Below, piece after piece: positions 9,401 through 15,333 of a stretch of 23,664 nucleotides of DNA. How positions within the stretch are numbered: position 1 is the stretch's first letter; the number at the start of each line of letters is the position of its first letter. Both the position numbers and the translations under genes were made by a program. Source of the DNA: Priapulus caudatus (lineage: Eukaryota > Priapulida > Priapulimorpha > Priapulimorphida > Priapulidae); NCBI RefSeq assembly GCF_000485595.1, contig NW_014577084.1:292160-315823 (forward strand), given 5' to 3'. The notes under the pieces are model-generated. The model worked only from the letters and a program-made list of their open reading frames with translations. It searched no databases and was not told where the DNA came from.

Positions 9401-10505
9401 CCGTTTAATAGCTGCTTGATCTATTCTATATCTGGCAGTCTGAGATTTCTCGGCGAGCCTAAAATGTCTCCGATGTTCCATCGCTACCTATTTCTGTCTC
9501 CAGGTGGCAGCACTTTTTAGCCCAGACGTGGCACAGCTTGGTGCAGGCGGTGCCATGTTCGGTATGCTAGCAGTCGTCTGGCAGGAACTTTTCCAGACGT
9601 GGAATCTCATCGACAGGCCTTGGTTTGAGGTGGTCAAGCTGACAAGTGTCATGCTGCTCTTCATCACTGAAGGTATTAAATAAAGCATTCCCTGTAGTTA
9701 TATAGCAAGCCCTGTAAGTAACGGCCGCTCGAGGGAATGGCCGAAAGCGGGCCTCGTGGAAGAGATGACCTTTCTGTAGATGTTAGCTGCTATTTCGAAT
9801 TTTTAGTACAAAGCCAGCTATACGATGTATTTTGTTTTGCAGGCACACTGCCCTACGTCGACAACATTGCATCGTATAGCCAACTCGCTGTGTTAATCAC
9901 TGGTGTTGTTTTGCAGGCACACTACCCTCTGGTAATCACTGTGTTGTCTTGCAGGCACACTACCCTACGTCGACAACATCGCTCACGTGGCCTGGTGGCT
10001 GGCTTCGTTAATCACTGTGTTGTTTTGCGGGCACACTGCCCTACGTCGACAACATTGCATCGTGTAGCCAACTCCTGGGAATTCCTTTGTGTTGTTATAC
10101 AGGGCCACTACCCTATGGTAATCACTGGTGTTGTTTTGCAGGTACACTGCCCTCTGGTAATCACTGTGTTGTCTTGCAGGCACACTGCCCTACGTCGACA
10201 ACATCGCTCACGTGGCCGGCTTCGTCATCGGCGGCATCTGCTCGGTGATCTTCCTGCCGTACATCACGCTGAGCCGCTGGGACGCCGTGCTGAAGCGCAC
10301 GCTCGTCGTCTGCGCGATCCCCACCCTCCTCGCTGTCCTCGTCCTCGCCTTCGTCGTCTTCTACGAGGTGCAGATGAGCGTCTGTCCCGTCTGCGCGGTG
10401 ATCAACTGCGCCCCCTACATGCCGAACATGTGCAACGCGTCCGTCGCGCACGGCCGCTACACGGTGCAGCGCGGATACCTCTCCAACGCCACGCAGCACG
10501 TCTGA
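321..10505 (+). CDS. iRhom-like inactive rhomboid protein, 14 exons traced, N-terminus incomplete
   Basis: Exons: 321-420, 606-707, 1168-1326, 1834-about 2130/2280, 2522 (or 2530)-2603, 3031-3111, 3295-3412, 3629-3838, 4272-4388, 4780-4944, 5414-5592, 8863-9090, 9504-9672, 10180-10505. Order of parts: a long, low-complexity cytoplasmic N-terminal region, a basic coiled-coil-like segment, transmembrane helix 1, a cysteine-rich luminal iRhom homology domain, then a six-helix rhomboid core and a tail. The luminal and core exons align by eye with human RHBDF1/RHBDF2 (for example CSQVNCL, LAGAIRLAIIY, YVDNIAHVAGF). The catalytic serine motif is replaced (GAGGAMFG), while the helix-6 histidine is kept, as in iRhoms. 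Known iRhoms bind clients such as ADAM17 and EGF-family ligands in the ER; a similar role here is inference. Splice phases agree at every junction except the one after the 1834 exon. The start codon was not found. Confidence 0.9.
606..707 (+). CDS. iRhom-like gene, second traced exon
   Basis: Flanked by ACAG and GTAATC. Two leading bases complete the previous codon, 33 codons follow, and one base is left over. Residues include QAMDIGQMSAYGEPGVIQHS. Ser-rich and probably disordered. The phase fits both neighbours. Confidence 0.6.
887..1057. mobile_element. Short foldback element with telomere-like core and 9-bp target duplication
   Basis: The terminal inverted repeats of about 70 bp contain GTCTATGTYCCCCTGACCTC and end near GACTAA; the loop holds a TA-rich tract followed by three to four TTAGGG units (about 977-995). 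The direct repeat TGTACTAAT flanks it at 874-882 and 1058-1066, with four extra bases (883-886) at the left edge. No coding capacity, so it would be a non-autonomous DNA element (MITE). The nine-base duplication is typical of Mutator-like or Merlin-type elements; the superfamily is inference. It lies in an iRhom-gene intron. Confidence 0.85.
1168..1326 (+). CDS. iRhom-like gene, acidic N-terminal exon
   Basis: Acceptor ATTGCAG, donor GTAGAT (weak). Two bases + 52 codons + one base. Encodes a Ser/Asp/Glu-rich stretch ending in ETPDDDDS, likely disordered cytoplasmic sequence. The phase is consistent with the exons on either side. Confidence 0.65.
1357..1445. repeat. TA and GT microsatellite tracts
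   Basis: Alternating TA runs (about 1362-1384 and 1396-1412) followed by a short GT run, inside an intron. Any open frame across them is spurious. Confidence 0.85.
1834..2279 (+). CDS. iRhom-like gene, long N-terminal exon with unresolved 3' end
   Basis: Acceptor TTATTTCAG. The phase-1 frame carried from the previous exon stays open from 1836 to a TGA at 2409-2411. Residues include SRRDIGNIVTAKRPGRLYSF and VFGDIAVSPSLPSFP. Strong donors (GTGAGG at 2131 and 2155) leave phase 1; others (AGG before GTCTAT at 2280) leave phase 0; a weak phase-2 donor lies at 2228. Phase-1 use joins in frame if the next exon begins at 2530, phase-2 use if it begins at 2522. The end given here is only the furthest reasonable limit. 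Confidence 0.6.
2522..2603 (+). CDS. iRhom-like gene, short Ser/Glu-rich exon
   Basis: Acceptor ATGCAG, alternative acceptor CTATCAG giving a start at 2530; donor ACG then GTAATC, phase 0. Encodes LSAVVPFGEEPVTESESSSR and a short tail ending VEPT. The reading frame is fixed by the phase-0 junction with the exon at 3031. Confidence 0.6.
3031..3111 (+). CDS. iRhom-like gene, 27-codon helical exon
   Basis: Acceptor TTTTCAAAG, donor CAG then GTATAG; phase 0 on both sides. Residues VQPAEKTENEGFLYRVQAYQ lead into QYQKLVQ, a likely amphipathic helix continuing into the next exon. Confidence 0.7.
3295..3412 (+). CDS. iRhom-like gene, basic coiled-coil-like exon
   Basis: Acceptor TTTTATAG, donor GTAACA. 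39 codons plus one base. The sequence is rich in Lys, Arg, Glu, Gln and Ala (ELEERKHIAQAKIARRAQLA, then MKLRMREKQ) and should form a long charged helix just ahead of the membrane region. Confidence 0.75.
3629..3838 (+). CDS. iRhom-like gene, membrane-proximal basic region and transmembrane helix 1
   Basis: Acceptor GTTTTCAG, donor GTAAGG. The 70 codons run from a basic stretch (KQRKGPRKRR) to ELPEYRPWFTCC and the hydrophobic helix ISALQLITVIIVCAVGGFA. This corresponds to the human iRhom segment with RPFFTYW before transmembrane helix 1. Much more GC-rich than the surrounding introns. Confidence 0.9.
3809..4080 (+). repeat. 135-bp tandem duplication including an exon end; second donor destroyed
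   Basis: 3809-3943 is repeated, diverged, at 3944-about 4080. The first copy holds the last ten codons of the helix-1 exon and its GTAAGG donor; the second reads the same exon end, but its donor is ATAAGG (3974-3975), so it cannot splice in the normal way. Confidence 0.85.
4272..4388 (+). CDS. iRhom-like gene, start of luminal iRhom homology domain
   Basis: Acceptor CTGCACAG, donor GTAAGT. Encodes GMAPVETETDWLSTLEGSDK and then YYPSVNPWFGPPITFLV. It aligns with human GIAPVGF...ENFWVGPSS at the beginning of the luminal domain. Two bases + 38 codons + one base, in phase with both neighbours. Confidence 0.9.
4547..4615. repeat. CA-rich microsatellite
   Basis: Degenerate ACAC/ATGC-rich run within an intron; no coding signal. 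Confidence 0.75.
4780..4944 (+). CDS. iRhom-like gene, Cys-rich luminal exon
   Basis: Acceptor GTGTTGCAG, donor GTAACT. The stretch SVGALYPPCMRDD aligns with human HLGAKFSPCIRKD, and NLGCCEV with the SGCCVQ motif. The cysteines are at positions expected for disulfides of the luminal domain. Confidence 0.9.
4977..5209 (+). repeat. Diverged direct duplication inside an intron
   Basis: 4977-5060 (GCTCATGCTGCTGTG ... ACACCACGTGGAGACTG) recurs at about 5122-5209 with scattered changes, an offset of about 145-150 bp. Both copies carry GTGCRCAGTA acceptor-like sites but no conserved coding frame. Confidence 0.8.
5414..5592 (+). CDS. iRhom-like gene, second half of luminal domain
   Basis: Acceptor GCCGCAG, donor CAG then GTTGGC (unusual third and fourth bases). 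Encodes RPCCLGMGVQCHLTTALHCS and GGHYQPDSEHCSQ, aligning with human [20 protein letters not shown] and EEATLCSQ. The linker corresponding to the human stretch around DITKWPICT is roughly 30 residues shorter here. Ends in phase 0. Confidence 0.92.
5630..5875. repeat. 34/40-bp minisatellite, six copies
   Basis: The core GCAGGCAAGCACGTACGCT starts at 5642, 5676, 5710, 5750, 5784 and 5824, giving spacings of 34, 34, 40, 34 and 40. It begins only about 40 bp after an exon end. The CpG- and ACGT-rich unit has few stops, which creates long spurious open frames on both strands. Confidence 0.93.
6055..6764. mobile_element. 710-bp foldback element with about 300-bp inverted arms
   Basis: The left arm 6055-6356 and the right arm 6472-6764 are reverse complements with few differences (for example TCTCCGACCGAACTTT and its complement), around a 115-bp centre. 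The ends read GATACTATCAAGAGTGCA. No open frame resembles a transposase, so it is a non-autonomous foldback. It sits in the 3.3 kb intron between 5592 and 8863. Confidence 0.92.
6758..6815. repeat. Small hairpin made only of the foldback's terminal sequence
   Basis: ATCAAGAGTGCATATAATAGA faces its complement across five bases, ending in CTCTTGATACTAT. It directly adjoins and overlaps the right end of the 6055-6764 foldback, and looks like a collapsed copy consisting of termini alone. Confidence 0.75.
6898..6948. repeat. CCGT microsatellite
   Basis: A run of CCGTC/CCGT units with small interruptions, in the same large intron. Confidence 0.85.
7043..7061 (+). promoter_or_regulatory. Three AGGTCA half-sites spaced by one base (DR1-like)
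   Basis: GGTCAAAGGTCAAAGGTCA gives three direct nuclear-receptor half-sites with 1-bp spacing. A second cluster lies at 7221-7238. In animals DR1 sites bind RXR and HNF4-type receptors; function here is untested, and the motif may simply belong to a repeat. Confidence 0.4.
7221..7238 (+). promoter_or_regulatory. Second DR1-like AGGTCA cluster
   Basis: Direct half-sites GGTCAAAGGTCAAAGGGC, the third one imperfect, about 180 bp after the first cluster and on the same strand. Confidence 0.35.
8573..8783. mobile_element. MITE with GGGTCTATGTCCCC termini and TTAGGG core
   Basis: Begins GCTCATAGGGTCTATGTCCC and ends GGGGGACCCTCTCAGC. The centre holds GGGTTAGGGTTAGGG (8656-8670) and a CTCCCTAGACTCGTTAGTGG block. 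In inverted orientation it matches the element at 15591-15813 over its whole length. No clear target duplication remains. Located in an intron of the iRhom-like gene. Confidence 0.88.
8863..9090 (+). CDS. iRhom-like gene, rhomboid core transmembrane helices 2-4
   Basis: Acceptor GTGTTTCAG, donor GTGAGT; 76 codons, phase 0 on both sides. VNCLSAVCGLDG aligns with human VHCLDKVCGLLP. CWRFLSSILLHGGLSV matches the rhomboid WR loop and the start of the next helix, and HIERLAGAIRLAIIYFLCAV matches DLEKLAGWHRIAIIF. The conserved helix-2 asparagine of active rhomboids is not apparent. Confidence 0.95.
9504..9672 (+). CDS. iRhom-like gene, dead serine motif and helix 5
   Basis: Acceptor GTCTCCAG, donor GTATTA; 56 codons plus one base. 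LGAGGAMFGMLAVVWQELFQ aligns with human [20 protein letters not shown]. In active rhomboids this is GxSG; here the serine is glycine, so no protease activity is expected. The proline typical of iRhoms is alanine. Confidence 0.95.
9830..10179 (+). repeat. Array of decoy exon starts: six diverged copies before the real last exon
   Basis: The block TTGTTTTGCAGGCACACTGC plus variable lengths of the following exon recurs with acceptor ends at 9842, 9916, 9954, 10030, 10102 and 10141, before the true acceptor at 10179. Copies 1, 3 and 4 keep the codons for LPYVDN; 2, 5 and 6 are short. In copy 4 the acceptor AG has become GG. The pattern suggests duplication of a three-copy block. Confidence 0.9.
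10180..10505 (+). CDS. iRhom-like gene, last exon: helices 6-7 and tail
   Basis: Acceptor GTCTTGCAG. Encodes GTLPYVDNIAHVAGFVIGG, which keeps the helix-6 histidine, then IFLPYITLSRWDAVLKR and helix 7. A short Cys-rich luminal tail (SVCPVCAVINCAPYMPNMC) ends NATQHV, with stop TGA at 10503-10505. Human iRhoms share the arrangement of LPYI plus a final helix and a Cys-containing tail. Strikingly GC-rich. Confidence 0.95.
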
Positions 10506-10537
10506 CCGCGCAGTCGGCGCGATCGTTCTGTTATTGA

Positions 10538-10913
10538 GGTTGGATGGGTTGTGGAGGGAAGGTTACGTGGTGCGTGAAGTTTGAGACTGTTCCGTGTGTG
10601 AGAGAGGATGGATGGGTTGTTGTGTGGGGAAGGTTACGTGGTGCGTGAAGTTTGAGACTGTTCCGTGTGTGAGAGAGGATGGATGGGTTGTTGTGGGGGG
10701 AAGGTTACTTGGTGCATGAAGTTTGAGACTGTGATCGTTCCGAGAGAGGATGGATGGGTCATGGGGGCAAGGTTACGTGGTGCGTGAAGTTTGAGACTGT
10801 TCCGTCTGTGAGAGAGGATGGATGGGTTGTTGTGGGGGGAAGGTTACTTGGTGCATGAAGTTTGAGACTGTTCCGTGTGTGAGAGAGGATGGATGGGTTG
10901 TTGTGGGGGGAAG
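10538..10913. repeat. 71-bp minisatellite, at least five copies, running into the gap
   Basis: GGTTAC followed by GTGGTGCGTGAAGTTTGAGACTG-type sequence starts at 10561, 10632, 10703, 10771 and 10842, with the next unit cut off at 10913. One unit is 68 bp. It starts 33 bp after the iRhom stop codon, so the 3' UTR must lie within it or end before it. Confidence 0.93.
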
Positions 10914-11530
10914 NNNNNNNNNNNNNNNNNNNNNNNNNNNNNNNNNNNNNNNNNNNNNNNNNNNNNNNNNNNNNNNNNNNNNNNNNNNNNNNNNNNNNNN
11001 NNNNNNNNNNNNNNNNNNNNNNNNNNNNNNNNNNNNNNNNNNNNNNNNNNNNNNNNNNNNNNNNNNNNNNNNNNNNNNNNNNNNNNNNNNNNNNNNNNNN
11101 NNNNNNNNNNNNNNNNNNNNNNNNNNNNNNNNNNNNNNNNNNNNNNNNNNNNNNNNNNNNNNNNNNNNNNNNNNNNNNNNNNNNNNNNNNNNNNNNNNNN
11201 NNNNNNNNNNNNNNNNNNNNNNNNNNNNNNNNNNNNNNNNNNNNNNNNNNNNNNNNNNNNNNNNNNNNNNNNNNNNNNNNNNNNNNNNNNNNNNNNNNNN
11301 NNNNNNNNNNNNNNNNNNNNNNNNNNNNNNNNNNNNNNNNNNNNNNNNNNNNNNNNNNNNNNNNNNNNNNNNNNNNNNNNNNNNNNNNNNNNNNNNNNNN
11401 NNNNNNNNNNNNNNNNNNNNNNNNNNNNNNNNNNNNNNNNNNNNNNNNNNNNNNNNNNNNNNNNNNNNNNNNNNNNNNNNNNNNNNNNNNNNNNNNNNNN
11501 NNNNNNNNNNNNNNNNNNNNNNNNNNNNNN
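10914..11530. other. Assembly gap (617 N)
   Basis: A run of Ns between two different tandem arrays. The true length is unknown. Open frames drawn across it have no meaning. Confidence 1.
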
Positions 11531-12190
11531 GCTGAGTAGAAACCCAAAGGTATTATGAATGGCCAGAACTAAGCGTGGAAACCCAAATATATTGTAAATG
11601 GCCAGTGCTGAGTGGAAAACCAAAGGTATTATGAATGGCCATAGCTAAGAGTGAAAAACCAAATATATTGTAAATGGCCAGAGCTAAGAGTGGAAACCGA
11701 AAGGTATTATGAAAGGCCATAGCTAAGAGTGGAAAACCAAAGATATTGTAAATGGCCAGAGCTGAGTGAGTGGAAAACCAAAGGTATTATGAATGGCCAG
11801 AACTAAGAGTGGAAAACCAAAGGTATTATGAATGGCCAGGACTAAGCGTGGAAACCCAAAGATATTGTAAATGGCCAGTGCCAAGTTGAAAAACCAAAGG
11901 TATTATAAATGGCCATAGTTAAGCATGGAAAACCAAAGGTATCATGAGTGGCCAGAGCTAAGAGTGGAAAACCTAAGGTATTATGAATGGTCATAGCTAA
12001 GAGTGGAAAACCAAAGATATTGTAAATGGCCAGAGCTGAGTGGAAAACCAAAGGTATTATGAAAGGCCAGAGCTAACAATGGAAACCCAAATATATTGTA
12101 AATGGCCAGAGCTAACTAGAAAACCAAAAGTATTATGAATGGCCAGAGCTAACTAGAAAACCAAAAGTATTATGAATGGCCAGAGCTAAG
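11531..12190. repeat. 37-39-bp minisatellite, about 17 copies
   Basis: The unit is like AATGGCCAGAGCTAAGAGTGG followed by AAAACCAAAGGTATTATG; two variants (GGTATTATG and ATATTGTA) often alternate, giving a higher-order dimer of about 77 bp. Start unknown because of the gap. Confidence 0.93.
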
Positions 12191-15100
12191 AATCTAAGGT
12201 ATTTAGACAGTCCAATAACTCAGTATAATAACGAGGGCACATACGTTATGCAATCGTGCAGCATATATAGCGAGCAGCTGGTCAATTTTGTGGAATTTGA
12301 GTCGGGTTGTATTTTGATTGAATACACGCCGCTCACGGAAGCGTGCAAAGTAGAGGTTTATTCAGATAATTAGGATAGTATCGGTATATTTTGAAAACGT
12401 TTAGTAGATAGCAAGCAGTATTTATCTTATTGCCCTTTGTATGGTCGTTCGTATGTAGCAATCAAAGAATTGCTTAATTATTAAATCGCCACTAAAATGG
12501 TGATTTAGAGGGTTTATGCGTGGCATGCACCATTTATTACTTTTACCATGGATGCCTAGCTGGAAAATTCATATTTGAGTGGTTTGATGACATGTCTGCG
12601 GGCATGTCATTGTTTTTACAGGTATCCCCATACGCCATGTTAACACGTCTAATATCTTTTTGATTTGGTGGGATGTTCTACTATGTTATCATTCCTGAAC
12701 ATTCTGTATTGTGCTATACCTAGGTGATAGGTATTTGTTCTGTATTACTTACGAAGTCACTAGTTATATAGGTACATACACAGTGACAGTTGCAAGTTTG
12801 CAAGTAAAACAGTTGAAGATGGCAAGCTAGGCTGTTATTGCAGCTTATTTATCAATTGCATATTTGGTTTGTATGTAACAGCATAATGCATCAGTCTGGC
12901 AGTAGTCCTGTAGCTTTTTGTAATGGTTTAAATGTTTTATGTTAGGGTAAACCATCAGGCAATCCTGTCCAAAAACAGTTGTTCTAGATCCAGACCCATT
13001 TACCTGTTTTTTCAGGCTGGCTCTCTTTCTCCTGCTATTCTTCTTTTCTTTGACTTGCTATTTCTCACTTACATTATTTACATGATACGTTTGCTGTGCC
13101 ATCTACGTTTTTAGTATAAAAAAGTAATGCAGATACGAAAAGCTACAAATACGAAAAGTAATTTAACCTTAAAGACAGAGGAATAGCATTGTTTTTGTAC
13201 TCCTACAGGAACATGTAACTGAAAAACATTTTTGCTTCTATGGTATATACGGTCACTAATATGGCAGATGCCTGTTTTTAAGCTGGGCATAATCCATTTC
13301 GCAGGATATTGAGATAGCTCTCATCATTTTAAAACTGTCTCAAAAAACGTTTTAGCGTGTACGGATTTCATCAGTTGTCATGTAGTGTAACCCATTTCCT
13401 GGCCACCATTATCAGATCTGTACTGTCCCATGCCATCACTCACTCACATTTGCATGTTACTGTCATCAGTATTGCTACTCGGTGTCATTGTAGCTTCTTC
13501 ACTCAATCCTCTACAAGGATGTGTACCCGAGAGATTAGGGTAACTGCTATAGTTTATTGTTCACACGTAGTATTTTTGTACGCATATTTATATTCCCTTA
13601 TAGTACCTAGCCCAACATAAACAAGAATTCTCGTACGATAATCAGTATCTATGTTTACAATATTATTTTTGGTAACCATTTTCTATAATTAGTATTGTTG
13701 CTAAATACACTGGCCAGCAAAGTTATTATGAAGACACATCTAGTCGATAGTTCAACCTGTTAAAAAGTTAGGGAAACCTATGCAAGGTATACACCTCCGT
13801 ATACATATACACTGTATACGTATTACACCTGAGATCTTTTAGTTTTATTGCATATTATATTGCATTATTACATAGCAAGTATTTAATGGCAAACATGCAT
13901 TCATAGGACATGCTTAAAAATCCATATGACATGCCAAAGATACTTGGTTGATGAATATTTGATGCAGTGCAGTGCTGCCAGGTTTCTGGTGCTGATGCTA
14001 TGATATGTCACAATTTATATATTTTCCATTGCTGCTTTAATTGCAATAAATTCAAAAGTTGTTTATATGCTCACATTATAAATTGCATTTCTGTTTTACT
14101 GTTAGCAGTTGTCTTATTTTCCACAACTATTGTGATTGCATTAAAAATGTTTCATTATAAGGTAAAGTATTAATTCTGTGATGCATGCGAGCATGTACAT
14201 GTATTGTTAGCGAGCAAACGCAACTTTATCCATTTACTGCACAGACATGCCTGTGGGTGGGTGTAAAGACATCTGCCTATAACCTAGCTCTAAGAAACGG
14301 TCTACAGACATTAGTCACACACAGCCGTCGGGTTACCTATATTAACCATAGCCAAGTGCTGTTGGTTTTCATCGCAAACTAGTGGCCGTGCCAATTAAAT
14401 AATTGCCCAAATCTGTTTTGCTTGTCTGTGATTGTTACTCAAACTGATTGCACAAATCATGGATTCTTATTATATGGATTATTCATAGATGTTTAGTAAT
14501 AATGTACGATTTTTTTAATTTTTGATAGAAAAATAAGTGAAACTACAATAACCATATAACATTGTTTTACCAATAAACCATGATTATGCTGTGATTTGTC
14601 TTCACACGTAGATATAAATGTACAATTCGCAGAAAAATAATCCCACCAGTCACGTTCTCAGTTTTCCCTCCTGGATCACATCATACTATACATTATTTAA
14701 ATGGAACTATCACAACATCATCAATATAATACTGTTATTTGCCCATTTCTAACATGGAAGACTTTTTGAGCAACTAACTTACTATCACGTTTTGTTGTTG
14801 GATGCCTCTTGGAGATATGCTAATAACCTATATAACCTTCACAGCATAGTGTGTAACCTTATATAATTTGCAACACATACAGCATAATAAGAAAAAGAAA
14901 CATTCTGTTAGAATGACCAAATGCTCAAGCAAGTTCTGCTACCTCATTCTACCCTAATTAAAATGTCACTGGCTTCAAACATTAAAATAATACAACCAGT
15001 CACTTTTGACAGTATACTTCAGATAAAACTATCACGCAACTATGGAGATTTAAAACACTATCAAGTGTTAGCATCACATGATTATTATTCAATAGATTGC

Positions 15101-15221
15101 AGTGCCAGCACTTGAGATTAACATGTAAAATAACCAATCGTAAACCATATGTCTGGTAACATAATTAATGGTATAGTAACTTTGCTTCGAAATTGGTAAA
15201 ATTTGTCTAGAAAACCCGGCA
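12191..15221. other. AT-rich intergenic stretch, no supported gene
   Basis: Only short open frames (60 to 90 codons) with no recognisable domain. The best candidate is 12176-12373, which overlaps the end of the minisatellite; residues such as MQSCSIYSEQLVNFVEFESG look compositionally ordinary. No tRNA, rRNA, transposase or inverted-repeat structure was seen. Confidence 0.6.
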
Positions 15222-15333
15222 TTACAAGCCTTTATTGAAATAAATGGTACTGGGCATGTTATCGTGATACTTATCTTGTAGATCACTATACTTCTTTGGC
15301 TCCCACTTCTTTAGTGTCTCAGTGCTAATTGAG
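15222..15333 (-). CDS. Sideroflexin exon 10, C-terminus and stop
   Basis: Acceptor GTTTACAG. Encodes [20 protein letters not shown], then a short stretch ending TIYFNKGL and TAA (15222-15224). Human SFXN1 also ends YFNKGL. Confidence 0.97.

Noticed and set aside
9737-10537. A separate 266-codon gene
   Set aside because: It reads through the decoy acceptor array and then the last iRhom exon in the wrong frame; its Arg-rich end is a frame shadow of GC-rich coding sequence. Its only possible relevance is as an alternative tail if decoy 1 is spliced.
10759-11623. Long open frames through the N run
   Set aside because: They exist only because Ns are not counted as stops.
11531-12190. CRISPR array
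   Set aside because: Units are contiguous and diverged along their whole length, with no unique spacers, and the setting is an animal genome.
12176-12373. Small 65-codon gene
   Set aside because: It begins inside the minisatellite and has no recognisable domain, promoter or splice partner. It could be a stray terminal exon, but evidence is insufficient.
13357-13620. 87-codon open frame
   Set aside because: Composition is like translated AT-rich intergenic DNA; no motif, and no splice sites that link it to either neighbouring gene.
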